Assembly (NCBI GenBank): GCA_030762935.1
Contig: CM060896.1
Coordinates: 9,887,501-9,951,500, forward strand
From: Hymenopus coronatus
Taxonomy: Eukaryota > Arthropoda > Insecta > Mantodea > Hymenopodidae
Direction: 5' to 3'
DNA length: 64,000 nucleotides
Numbering within the stretch: the first letter of the stretch is position 1; every line of letters starts with the position of its first letter. A model generated the notes under the pieces. That model was given only the letters and a program-made list of their open reading frames with translations. It searched no databases and had not been told where the DNA came from. The position numbers and the translations under genes are program-made. This document shows, piece by piece, positions 19,889-32,500 of this stretch.

Positions 19889-20735
19889 ACTTTCTCTAAA
19901 CGCACTATGTACATAGTGTATACAGAAAGTATTGCACTCCACCCAAAAATTCAATACCGAGATTTCACCGGAAATATATGTTTTAGGATCTCCAATATCC
20001 AAAAAAAGCATTTTCACAAAAAGGTCGGTGTGTGTGTGCATGTGTGTCTGTAAACACGAAAAATCAGTAAAATACCAAACTTGATATTTAAGTTAGTATC
20101 TTTCAGGGATGCGACACGAAGATTTTGAGAAAAATCCCGCCACCCCAACTACCCTTTACATGGAACTTTTTTCGAAAATTTTGACTTTCTCAAAAATGGC
20201 TCTAACGATTTTGATTAAAATTTCCTACATTAAAGATATTTACCTGATAAACAAAATGTACATCTTGAATTTTCTGGGAATAGCCTCTGAAGAGTAGTTT
20301 ATTCTGGATGAATTTTACTGAACTTTGAATAACTGCTAAACCGTAAGAGATGGACAAAAATTTACTGCACAAAAAATGTAGAGCACGTTAAAACACACAA
20401 TTTATGTTATACACTTTTTTTTTCGTGAGTTCGTCGTTTTTGAGACATTCCTTATTTTTGGTTTCTGCTATGAAAAACTTTTCCTTTTCTCATACAGGAA
20501 CTTTTCAACTCCTATCCACATAAACAAAGGAACTTCATTGACATGGCAACCAGCTTTTGACTATCATTTTAACCTATGGTACTCCCTTATTTCGCTTCAA
20601 CTTACAAGGAAGCAAGCAATAAGACTATTTCTGCTCATTTTTTCTCATTAGCATAAAGTAAATAGAAGTATAAGCTTTTTAAGCATAATTTGTTGCAGGG
20701 ATATAGAGAAAGTGATGTGAATGGTACACATCAGA
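19889..20735 (+). mobile_element. HLR copy, subfamily A, full length
   Basis: 847 bp from ACTTTCTCTAAACGCACTAT to GAGAAAGTGATGTGAATGG, ACACATCAGA. The internal GTGTGTGTGCATGTGTG tract is present. Structure and order are intact. Confidence 0.82.
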
Positions 20736-21065
20736 TTTTTTACAATGCACTATGCGGTATAAACAGCAACGGTAAATTTTAATACGTGTAGATTTAGTGT
20801 TGTTATTCATGCAGGTGAGTGTCTGCCTGCGCTGTTCAGATGTTTGATCTCGTCAGATTTTGCAATTTATTAAAGACAGTAATTTGGTGACACGTTTCCT
20901 GGAAATAAAACTTGCCACAATTTCCCTCACTTAATAACAGGACAGCCCCCAAATTCAACAGGATGCGACACAAAAATTCTCAACAAAAAAATACCCATCT
21001 GTTTCTTCGATAGACGTGAGTCGTTTTCCGCCAAAGCACTTTTTCAATTATGGAAAGAAAAAAAA
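20736..21065. other. Unassigned spacer with an HLR scrap
   Basis: 330 bp with no gene recognised. Near 20960-21000, CAGGATGCGACACAAAAATT followed by CTCAAC is a short piece of HLR interior. The remainder is single-copy in the window. Confidence 0.4.
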
Positions 21066-21830
21066 TTGATGTGTTCCATTCACATGACTTTCTCTATATC
21101 TCTGCAACAAATTTTTATACAAAAGCTTATGCTTCTATTTATTTCATGCTAATCGAGAAAAAAATTAGCATAAATAGTCTTATTACTTGCTTCCTTGTAA
21201 GTAGAAGCGAAATAAGGGAGTAACATAGGTTAAAGTGATAGTCAAAAGATGGTTGCTATGTGACTTAAGTTCCTTTGTTGACAAATTCCTGTATGAGAAA
21301 AATATAAGTTTTTTAAACCTGAAACCAATAACAAGGAATATCTAAAAAACCGATCATCTCCATGAAAAAATATATATAACATAAATTGCGTGTTTCAAAA
21401 TGCTCTACATGTTTTGTGTGGTAAATTTTATCCATCTCTTATGGTTTAGCTGTGATGCAAGATTCCGTAAAATACATCCAGAATAAAGTAGTCTTCATAT
21501 GCTATTCCCAGAAAATTCAAGATATACATTTTATTTGTCAGGTAAGTATATTTAGTATACCATATTTTAATGAAAATCGTTACAGCCATTTTTAAGAGAA
21601 TCAAATTTTTCGAAAAAAATTCCATGTAAAGAGTAGTTGGGGGTGGGGAGATTGTCTTGAAAATCTTCGTGTCGCATCCTTGGAAGATACCAAACATAAA
21701 TACCAAGCATGGTATTCAACGGTCTTATCGTTTTTGAGCTATGTTGTCCACAAGCAGACAGACTGGCAGACACATACAGGGACCTTTTTCCAAAAATGAT
21801 TGTTTTTTTATCCATGAATTTCTGGTGAAA
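21066..21830 (-). mobile_element. HLR copy, subfamily A, palindrome end missing
   Basis: Reverse HLR from TTGATGTGTTCCATTCACATG to GGGACCTTTTTCCAAAAATGATT...TTTCTGGTGAAA. The final 60 bp or so with the palindrome has been lost or replaced. Confidence 0.75.
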
Positions 21831-21851
21831 AATAAAAATGATTAACCTATG

Positions 21852-21926
21852 TTCTAAACCTACAGCAATACGAGTTGTTTAACAAGTCAAAGCCCCCGAT
21901 ATCACCATACAAGTTACACCTCACCT
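21852..21926 (+). mobile_element. SINE fragment (same family as 18.8 kb)
   Basis: ACCTACAGCAATACGAGTTG, TTTAACAAGTCAAAGCCCCC, GATATCACCATACAAGTTAC matches the body of the SINE at 18765-18928 with a few differences. The tRNA-like head is absent. Confidence 0.65.
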
Positions 21927-21949
21927 TGTGTGCAGATTTCAGCACCTTT

Positions 21950-22620
21950 CCCTCTTACAAGCCTCTCAAAAACCCATTGTTTCCACTGTACGTTTGTCTT
22001 TGGAGTGTCGTAGTGTATCTAGATTTTGTCCACAGTTATATATCGACGTAGAACTCGTCAGGATTGCGACGTAAAGGTGCCAAGCTTCCGAATCGATCAC
22101 ACGATTGCGTCTATTCTCCATACAGAGCAAACGCAGCACCGATCTTGCCGAGACCTTTGTCAGACCTAATTTTTGGTGCAAGATTGAGAACACTGTACCT
22201 TGTGATAAATCTGTGGACTCGTCGATCACTCCAAACCATATCCTGGATTTTGTCAATAATATCTGAGGAAGTCACTTCTAATGGTCGCCCGGAACGATGT
22301 TCATCATTTGTGGATGTATGGCCACGTTTAAATTCATTTATCCAATTGTAAATTGTTGCAAACGCAGGAGCAGATGTGCCATGAACTTGAATCAACTCGG
22401 CTTTTATCTGGTAAGTCTTTTAAATAGAAGTGGTTAATAATCGCACCATTTTCCAAAGAAGCACAAGATTATTGACTCCATCGCCTATGGCAACGAAACC
22501 ACGTGACGGATATAACCGAAACTTAAACTGCCATCTAATAAGACACGACGATTACTAAATACAACTTTTTGGTGCTATGTGTGTAATTTCTTGGATTTTC
22601 TAAGCACTTACTGAACGTCC
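21950..22620 (-). pseudogene. Truncated mariner transposase (N-terminal half)
   Basis: The minus-strand readings give IKAELIQVHGTSAPAFATIY, NWINEFKRGHTSTNDEHRSG and RPLEVTSSDIIDKIQDMV. After a frameshift they continue STDLSQGTVFSILHQKLGLT and a third frame YITVDKI, stop, IHYDTPKTNVQWKQWVFER. That is the bipartite DNA-binding domain plus the first catalytic aspartate of a mariner transposase. Everything after KQWVFER (about 21957) is gone, including the second and third catalytic residues. At least two frameshifts and one stop are present. The untranslated 5' region probably extends to about 22620, next to the start of the big array; no terminal repeat could be paired. Confidence 0.8.
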
Positions 22621-22660
22621 CTTGTATTATTTGAGTAACGCGTCAACGGATTCTACTTTA

Positions 22661-25600
22661 GGTAGTAGTAGTGGTCATGGTCGTGGTCATGGTCGTGGTC
22701 ATGGTGATGCTGGTCGTGGTGGTCATGTTGGTGGTTGTGGTCATGGTGATGCTGGTCGTGGTGTTCATGTTGGTGGTTGTGGTGGTCGTGATGTTCATGT
22801 TGGTGGTGGTCATGCTGTTCATGTAGCTGGTGGTGGTGGTCGTGGTCATGGAGATGCTGGTCGTGGTGGTCATGGTGGTGATGGTCGTGGTGGTCATGGT
22901 GGCGATGGTCGTGGTGGTGTACATGGTGGTCATGGTGGTGCTGGTCGTGGTGTACATGGTGGTGGTGGTCGTGGTGGTCGTGCTGTTCATGTTGGTGGTG
23001 GTCGTGGTGTTCATGGTGGTGCTGGTGGTGCTGGTCGTGGTGTACATGGTGGTGGTGGTCGTGGTGTACATGTTGGTGCTGGTCGTGGTGGTCGTGGTGT
23101 TCATGTTGGTGGTCGTCGTGGTGTTCACGTTGGTGGTCATGGTGTTCATGGTCCTGGTCGTGGTGTTCATAGTGGTGGTCGTGGTGTTCATGTTGGTGGT
23201 GGTGGTTGTGGTCGTAGTGGTCATGGTGATGCTGGTCGTGGTGGTCATGGTGGTACCGGACGTGGTTGTCATGGTGTTCATGCTGGTGGTTGTCATGGTG
23301 TTCATGTTGGTGGAGGTCGTGGTGTTCATGTTGATGGTGGTGGTCGTGGTCATGGTGATGCTGGTCGTGGTGGTCATTGAGGTGCTGGTCGTGGTCGTGG
23401 TCATGTTGATGCTGGTCGTGGTGGTCATTGTGGTGCTGGTCGTGGTGGTCATGGTGTTCATGTTGGTGGTGGTCATGGTGTTCATGTTGGTGGTGCTCAT
23501 GGTGTTCATGTTGTTGGAGGTCGTGGTGTTCATGTTGGGGGTGATGGTCGTGGTCATGGTGATGATGGTCGTGGTGGTCATTCTGGTGCTGGTCGTGGTC
23601 GTGGTCATGGTGATGCTGGTCGTGGTGGTCGTGGTGGTCATGGTCATGCTGGTCGTGGTGGTCATGTTGGTGGTTGTGGTCATGGTGGTCGTCATGGTGG
23701 TGGTCATGGTCGTGGTAGTGGTCGTGGTCGTGGTGGTCATGTTGGTGGTTGTGGTGGTCATGGTGATGCTGGTCAAGGTGTTCATGTTGGTGGTTTTGGT
23801 CGTGGTGGTCGTCATGGTGGTGGTCGTGGTGGTCATGGTGATGCTGGTCGTGGTGTTCATGTTGGTGGTTGTGGTCGTGGTGGTCGTGGTGTTCATGTTA
23901 GTGGTTGTGGTCGTGGTGGTCGTCATGGTGGTGGTCATGGTGATGCTGGTCGAGGTCGTGGTGGTGGGTATGGTGTTGGTCGTGGTGGTCTGGTCATGGT
24001 GGTCGAGGTCGTGGTGGTGATCATGGTGATGCTGGTCGAGGTCGTGGTGGTCATGGTGATGCTGGTCGTGGTCGTGGTGTTCATGTTGGTGGTCGTGGTC
24101 ATGGTGCTGGTCGTGGTGGTCATGATGTTCATGGTGGTGGTCATGGTGTTAATGTTGGTGGTGGTCGTGGTTGTCATTTTGGTGGTGGTGGTCCTGGTGG
24201 TCATTGCGTTCATGTTGGTGGTGGTCGTTCTGTTCATGTTGGTGGTGGTCATGGTGTTCATGTTGGTGGTCGTGATGTTCATGTTGGTAGTGGTCGTGGT
24301 ATTCATGTTGGTGGTCGTGGTGTTCATGTTGGTGGTGGTCGTGGTGTTCATCTTGGTGATGGTGGTCGTGGTGTTCATGTTGGTGGTGGTGGTCATGGTG
24401 TTCATGTTGATGGTGGTGGTCGTGGTGTTCATGTTGATGCTGGTGGTCGTGGTGTTCATGTTGGTGGTGGTGGTCGTGGTGCTCATATTGGTGGTGGTGG
24501 TCGTGGTCTTCATGTTGGTGGTGCTGGTCATGGTGTTCACGATGGTGGTCATGGTGTTCATGTTGCTGGTGGTGGTCGTGGTGTTCATGTTGATGGTCGT
24601 GGTGTTCATGTTGGTGGTGGTCATGTTGTTCATATTGGTGGTCGTGGTGTTCATGTTGGTGGTGGTGGTCGTGGTCATGGAAATGTTGGTCGTGGTGGTC
24701 ATGGTGGTGATGGTCGTGGAGGTGTTCATGGTGGTCATGTTGGTGCTGGTCGTGGTGTACATGGTGGTGCTGGTCGTGGTGGTCGTGGTGTTCACGTTGG
24801 TGGTGGTCGTTGTGTTCATGTTGGTGGTGGTCATGGGTTCATGTTGCTGGTGGTCGTGGTGTTCATGTTGGTGGTGGTCATGGTGTTCATGGTGCTGGTC
24901 GTGGTGTTCATGGTGGTGGTCGTGGTGGTCGTGATATTCATGTTGGTGGTGGTTGTAGTCGTAGTGGTCATGGTGATGCTGGTCGTGGTGGTCATGGTGT
25001 TCATGTTGGTGCATGGTGTTCATGTTGGTGATAGTCGTGTTGTTCATGTTGGTGGTGGGCGTGGTCATGGAGATGCTGGTCGTGGTGGTCATGGTGGTGA
25101 TGGTTGTGGTGGTGTTCATGGTGGTCATGGTGGTGCTGGTCGTGGTGTACATGGTGGTGCTGGTCGTGGTGTTTATGTTGGTGGTGGTCGTGGTGTTCAC
25201 GTTGGTAGTGGTCGTGGTGTTCATGTTGTTGGTGGTCATGGTGTTCATATTGGTGGTCGTGGTGTTCATGTTGGTGGTGGTGGTGGTGGTCATGGAGATG
25301 CTGGTCCTGGTGGTCATGGTGGTGATGGTAGGGAGGTGTTCATGGTGGTCATGTTGGTGCTGGTCGTGCTGTACATGGTGGTGCTGGTCGTGGTGGTCGT
25401 GGTGTTCATGTTGGTGGTGGTCGTGGTGTTCACGTTGGTGGTGGTCGTGGTGTTCATGTTGGTGGTGGTCATGGTGGTCATGTTGATAGTGGTCGTGGTG
25501 TTCATGTTGGTGGTGGTCATGGTGTTCATGGTGCTTGTCGTGGTGTTCATGGTGGTGGTCGTGGTGGTCGTGGTATTCATGTTGGAGGTGGTTGTGGTCG

Positions 25601-26507
25601 TAGTGGTCATGGTGATGCTGGTCGTGGTGGTCATGGTGTTCATGTTGGTCCATGGTGTTCATGTTGGTGGTAGTCGTGGTGTTCATGTTGGTGGTGGTCA
25701 TGGTGTTCATGTTGGTGGTCGTCGTGGTGTTCATGTTGGTGGTGGTCATGATGTTCATGTTGGTGGTGGTCGTGGTGTCCATGTTGGTGGTGGTCATGGT
25801 GTTCATGGTCCTGCTCGTGGTGTTCATGTTGGTGGTGGTGGTTGTGGTCGTAGTGGTCATGGTGATGCTGGTCGTGGTGGTCATGGTGGTACTGGTCGTG
25901 GTTGTCATGGTGTTCATGTTGGTGGAGGTCGTGGTGTTCATGTTCATGGAGATCGTGGTGTTCATGTTGGTGGTGGTGGTCGTGGTCATGGTGATGCTGG
26001 TCGTGGTGGTCATTGTGGTGCTGGTCGTGGTCGTGGTCACGCTGATGCTGGTCGTGGTGGTCATTGTGGTGCTGGTGGAGGTCGTGGTCATGGTGCTGGT
26101 CGTGGTGGTGGTCATGGTGGTGTTGGTCGTGGTCGTGGTCATGATGGAGCTGGTCGTGGTCGTGGTCATGGTGATGCTGGTGGTGGTGGTCATTGTGGTG
26201 CTGGTCGTGGTGGTCATGGTGTTCATGTTGGTGGTGGTCATGGTGTTCATGTTGGTGGTGGTCATGGTGTTCATATTGGTGTAGGTCGTGGTGTTCATGT
26301 TGGTGGTGGTCATGGTGGTGCTGGTCGTGGTGGTCATGGTGATGCTGGTCGTGGTGGTCATTGTGGTGCTGGTCGAGGTCATGGTCATGGTGATGCTGGT
26401 CGTGGTGCTGGTCGTGGTGCTGGTCGTGGTGGTGGTCATGGTGGTGAAGGTCGTGGTGGTGTTCGTCGCGGTTGTGGTCATGGTGATGCTGGTCGTGGTG
26501 GTTGTGG
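22661..26507. repeat. GGT-rich simple-sequence array with local higher-order repeats
   Basis: About 3.85 kb built from hexamer-like words GGTCGT, GGTCAT, GGTGAT, GGTGCT, GTTCAT, GTTGGT, all multiples of three. Longer blocks recur, such as GGTGCTGGTCGTGGTGTACA followed by TGGTGGTGCTGGTCGTGG near 24.74, 25.13 and 25.37 kb. Because the step is three bases and stop triplets are absent, open frames of 250-850 codons appear on both strands: GH-rich and V/M-rich on +, T/M/N-rich on -. They carry no domain and should not be called genes. Confidence 0.93.
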
Positions 26508-29500
26508 TGGTGTCAGTCAGTATTGGACTTGAGACAGCAAATATCCTTGTGTTTTACCTTGACTTGGTGGTGGTCATGGTGCTGGTCATGGTGGTGGCAG
26601 TACTGTGTCATATGGCTGGTGACCGTATTGGACTTGAGACAGTACTATCCTTGTGTTTTACCTTGACGTGGTGGTGGTCATGGTGCTGGATGTGGTGGTG
26701 GCAGTACTGTGTCATATGGCTGGTGTCAGTATTGGACTTGAGTCAGCCACTATCCTTGTGTTTTACCTTGGCGTGGTGGTGGTCATGGTGCTGGATGTGG
26801 TTGTGGCAGTACCGTGTCATATGGCTGGTGTCAATATTGGACTTGAGACAGCCACTATCCTTGTGTTTTACCTTGACGTGGTGGTGGTCATGGTGCTGAA
26901 TGTGGTTGTGGCAGTACCGTGTCATATGGCTGGTGTCAGTATTGGACTTGAGACAGCCACTATCCTTGTGTTTTACCTTGGCGTGGTGGTGGTCATGGTG
27001 CTGGTCATGGTGCTGGATGTGGTTGTGGCAGTACCGTGTCATATGGCTGGTGTCAGTATTGGACTTGAGACAGCCACTATCCTTTATTTTACCTTGGCGT
27101 GGTGGTGGTCATGGTGCTGGATGTGGTTGTGGCAGTACCGTGTCATATGGCTGGTGTCAGTATTGGACTTGAGACAGCCACTATCCTTGTGTTTTACCTT
27201 GGCGTGGTGGTGGTCATGGTGCTGGTCATGGTTGTGGCAGTACCGTGTCATATGGCTGGTGTCAGTATTGGACTTGAGACAGCCACTATCCTTGTGTTTT
27301 ACCTTGGCGTGGTGGTGGTCATGGTGCTGGATGTGGTTGTGGCAGTACCGTGTCATATGGCTGGTGTCAGTATTGGACTTGAGACAGCCACTATCCTTGT
27401 GTTTTACCTTGGCGTGGTGGTGGTCATGGTGCTGGATGTGGTTGTGGCAGTACCGTGTCATATGGCTGGTGTCAGTATTGGACTTGAGACAGCCACTATC
27501 CTTGTGTTTTACCTTGACGTGGTGGTGGTCATGGTGCTGGTCATGGTGGTGGCAGTACTGTGTCATATGGCTGCTGTCAGTATTGGACTTGAGACAGCCA
27601 CTATCCTTGTGTTTTACCTAGACGTGGTGGTGGTGGTCATGGTGCTGGATGTGGTTGTGGCAGTACCGTGTCATATGGCTGGTGTGATAATTGGACTTGA
27701 GACAGCCACTATCCTTGTGTTTTACCTTGGCGTGGTGATGGTCATGGTGCTGGATGTGGTTGTGGCAGTACCGTGTCATATGGCTGGTGTCAGTATTGGA
27801 CTTGAGACAGCCACTATCCTTGTGTTTTACCTTGGCGTGGTGGTGGTCATGGTGCTGGATGTGGTTGTGGCAGTACTGTGTCATATGGCTGGTGTCAGTA
27901 TTGGACTTGAGACAGCCACTATCCTTGTGTTTTACCTTGGCGTGATGGTGGTCATGGTGCTGGTCATGGTGTTGACAGTACTGTGTCATATGGCTGGTGT
28001 CAGTATTGGACATGAGACAGCCCCTATCCTTGTGTTTTACCTTGGCGTGGTGGTGGTCATGGTGCTGGATGTGGTTGTGGCAGTACCGTGTCATATGGCT
28101 GGTGTCTGTATTGGACCTGAGACAGCCACTATCCTTGTGTTTTACCTTGGCGTGGTGGTGGTCATGGTGCTCTATGTGGTTGTGGCAGTACCGTGTCATA
28201 TGGCTGGTGTCAGTATTGGACTTGAGACAGCCACTATTCTTGTGTTTTACCTAGACGTGGTGGTGGTGGTGGTCATGGTGCTGGATTTTGTTGTGGCAGT
28301 ACCGTGTCATATGGCTGGTGTCAGTATTGGACTTGAGACAGCCACTATCCTTGTGTTTTACCTTGGCGTGGTGGTGGTGGTCATGGTGCTGGATGTGGTG
28401 GTGGCAGTACCGTGTCATATGGCTGGTGTCAGTATTGGACTTGAGACAGCCACTATCCTTGTGTTTTACCTTGACGTGGTGGTGGTCATGGTGCTGGATG
28501 TGGTTGTGGCAGTACCGTGTCATATGGCTGGTGTCAGTATTGGACTTGATACAGCCACTATCCTTGTGTTTTACCTTGGCGTGGTGGTGGTCATGGTGCT
28601 GGATGTGGTTGTGGCAGTACCGTGTCATATGGCTGGTGTCAGTATTGGACTTGAGACAGCCACTATCCTTGTGTTTTACCTTGGCGTGGTGGTGGTCATG
28701 GTGCTGGATGTGGTTGTGGCAGTACTGTGTCATATGGCTGGTGTCAGTATTGGACTTGAGACAGCCACTATCCTTGTGTTTTACCTTGGCGTGGTGGTGG
28801 TCATGGTGCTGGTCATGGTGTTGACAGTACTGTGTCATATGGCTGGTGTCAGTATTGGACATGAGACAGCCCCTATCCTTGTGTTCTACCTTGGCGTGGT
28901 GGTGGTCATGGTGCTGGATGTGGTTGTGGCAGTACCGTGTCATATGGCTGGTGTCAGTATTGGACCTGAGACAGCCACTATCCTTGTGTTTTACCTTGGC
29001 GTGGTGGTGGTCATGGTGCTCTATGTGGTTGTGACAGTACCGTGTCATATGGCTGGTGTCAGTATTGGACTTGAGACAGCCACTATTCTTGTGTTTTACC
29101 TAGACGTGGTGGTGGTGGTGGTCATGGTGCTGGATTTTGTTGTGGCAGTACCGTGTCATATGGCTGGTGTCAGTATTGGACTTGATACAGCCACTATCCT
29201 TGTGTTTTACCTTGGCGTGGTGGTGGTCATGGTGCTGGATGTGGTTGTGGCAGTACCGTGTCATATGGCTGGTGTCAGTATTGGACTTGAGACAGCCACT
29301 ATCCTTGTGTTTTACCTTGGCGTGGTGGTGGTCATGGTGCTGGATGTGGTTGTGGCAGTACTGTGTCATATGGCTGGTGTCAGTATTGGACTTGAGACAG
29401 CCACTATCCTTGTGTTTTACCTTGGCGTGGTGGTGGTCATGGTGCTGGTCATGGTGTTGACAGTACTGTGTCATATGGCTGGTGTCAGTATTGGACATGA

Positions 29501-32500
29501 GACAGCCCCTATCCTTGTGTTCTACCTAGGCGTGGTGGTGGTCATGGTGCTGGATGTGGTTGTGGCAGTACCGTGTCATATGGCTGGTGTCAGTATTGGA
29601 CCTGAGACAGTACTATCCTTGTGTTTTACCTTGGCGTGGTGGTGGTCATGGTGCTGGATGTGGTTGTGGCAATACCGTGTCATATGGCTGGTGTCAGTAT
29701 TGGACTTGATACAGCCACTATCCTTGTGTTTTACCTTGGCGTGGTGGTGGTCATGGTGCTGGATGTGGTTGTGGCAGTACCGTGTCATATGGCTGGTGTC
29801 AGTATTGGACTTGATACAGCCACTATCCTTGTGTTTTACCTTGGCGTGGTGGTGGTCATGGTGCTCTATGTGGTTGTGGCAGTACCGTGTCACATGGCTG
29901 GTGTCAGTATTGGACTTGAGTCAGCCACTATCCTTGTGTTTTACCTAGACGTGGTGGTGGTCATGTTGCTGGATGTGGTTGTGGCAGTACTGTGTCATAT
30001 GGCTGGTGTCAGTATTGGACTTGAGACAGCCACTATCCTTGTGTTTTACCTTGGCGTGGTGGTCATGGTGCTGGATGTGGTTGTGGCAGTAACGTGTCAT
30101 ATGGCTGGTGTCAGTATTGGACTTGAGACAGCCACTATCCTTGTGTTTTACCTTGGCGTGGTGGTGGTCATGGTGCTGGATGTGGTTGTGGCAATACCGT
30201 GTCATATGGCTGGTGTCAGTATTGGACTTGAGACAGCCACTATCCTTGTGTTTTACCTTGGCGTGGTGGAGGTGGTCATGGTGCTGGATGTGGTGGTGAC
30301 AGTACCGTGTCATATGGCTGGTGTCAGTATTGGGCTTGAGACAGCCACTATCCTTGTGTTTTACCTAGACGTGGTGGTGGTCATGGTGCTGGATGTGGTT
30401 GTGGCAGTACCGTGTCACATGGCTGGTGTCAGTATTGGACTTGAATCAGCCACTATCCTTGTGTTTTACCTTGGCGTGGTGGTGGTCATGGTGCTGGATG
30501 TGGTTGTGGCAGTACCGTGTCATATGGCAGGTGTCAGTATTGGACTTGAGACAGTACTATCCTTGTGTTTTACCTTGGCGTGGTGGTGGTCATGGTGCTG
30601 GATGTGGTTGTGGCAATACCGTGTCATATGGCTGGTGTCAGTATTGGACTTGAGACAGCCACTATCCTTGTGTTTTACCTTGGCGTGGTGGCGGTGGTAA
30701 TGGTGCTGGATGTGGTGGTGACAGTACCGTGTCATATGGCTGGTGTCAGTATTGGGCTTGAGACAGCCACTATCCTTGTGTTTTACCTAGACGTGGTGGT
30801 GGTCATGGTGCTGGATGTGGTTGTGGCAGTACCGTGTCATATGGCTGGTGTCAGTATTGGACTTGAGACAGTACTATCCTTGTGTTTTACCTTGACATGG
30901 TGGTGGTCATGGTGCTGGATTTGGTTGTGGCAATACCGTGTCATATGGCTGGTGTCAGTATTGGACTTGAGACAGCCACTATCCTTGTGTTTTACCTTGA
31001 CGTGGTGGTGGTCATGGTGCTGGTCATGGTGCTGGATGTGGTTGTGACAGTACCGTGGCATATGGCTGGTGTCAGTATTGGACTTGAGACAGCCACTATC
31101 CTTGTGTTTTACCTTGGCGTGGTGGTGGTCATGGTGCTGGATGTGGTTGTGGGAGTACCGTGTCATATGGCTGGTGTCAGTATTGGACTTGAGACAGCCA
31201 CTATCCTTGTGTTTTACCTTGGCGTGGTGGTGGTCATGGTGCTGGTCATGGTGGTGGCAGTACTGTGTCATATGGCTGGTGTCAGTATTTGACTTGAGAC
31301 AGCCACTATCCTTGTGTTTTACCTAGACGTGGTGGTGGTCATGGTGCTGGTCATGGTGGTGGCAGTACTGTGTCATATGGCTGGTGTCAGTATTGGACTT
31401 GAGACAGCCACTATCCTTGTGTTTTACCTTGGCGTGGTGGTAGTCATGGTGCTGAATGTGGTTGTGGCAGTACTGTGTCATATGACTGGTGTCAGTATTG
31501 GACTTGAGACAGCCACTATCCTTGTGTTTTACCTTGGCGTGGTGGTGGTCATGGTGCTGGATGTGGTTGTGGCAGTACCGTGTCATATGGCTGGTGTCAG
31601 TATTGGACTTGAGACAGCCACTATCCTTGTGTTTTACCTTGGCGTGGTGGTGGTCATGGTGCTGGATGTGGTTGTGGCAGTACCGTGTCATATGGCTGGT
31701 GTCGGTATTGGACTTGAGACAGCCACTATCCTTGTGTTTTACCTTGGCGTGGTGGTGGTCATGGTGGTGGTCATGGTGCTGGTCATGGTGGTGGTCATGG
31801 TGCTGGTCATGGTGCTGGATGTGGTGGTGACAGTACCGTGTCATATGGCTGGTGTCAGTATTGGACTTGAGACAGCCACTATCCTTGTGTTTTACCTTGG
31901 CGTGGTGGTGGTGGTCATGGTGCTGGATGTGGTGGTGACAGTACCGTGTCATATGGCTGGTGTCAGTATTGGACTTGAGACAGCCACTATCCTTGTGTTT
32001 TACCTTGGCGTGGTGGTGGTGGTCATGGTGCTGGATGTGGTTGTGGCAGTACCGTGTCATATGGCTGGTGTCAGTATTGGACTTGAGACAGCCACTATCC
32101 TTGTGTTTTACCTTGGCGTGGTGGTGGTGGTCATGGTGCTGGATGTGGTTGTGGCAGTACCGTGTCATATGGCTGGTGTCAGTATTGGACTTGAGTCAGC
32201 CACTATCCTTGTGTTTTACCTTGGCGTGGTGGTGGTGGTCATGGTGCTGGATGTGGTTGTGGCAGTACCGTGTCATATGGCTGGTGTCAGTATTGGACTT
32301 GAGACAGCCACTATCCTTGTGTTTTACCTTGGCGTGGTGGTGGTCATGGTGCTGGATGTGGTTGTGGCAGTACCGTGTCATATGGCTGGTGTCAATATTG
32401 GACTTGAGACAGCCACTATCCTTGTGTTTTACCTTGGCGTGGTGGTGGTGGTCATGGTGCTGGATGTGGTTGTGGCAGTACCGTGTCATATGGCTGGTGT

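Noticed and set aside
23935..26481. 848-codon Thr/Met/Asn-rich frame on the minus strand
   Set aside because: It results from a three-base-step GGT/ATG simple repeat lacking stop triplets, and similar frames occur on both strands.
27099..29948. 949-codon open frame of V/M/L-rich 35-residue repeats, looking like a repetitive membrane protein
   Set aside because: It is a 105-bp satellite read in a stop-free phase. Other phases and the minus strand are equally open, 104-bp units shift the frame, and no start context or domain exists.
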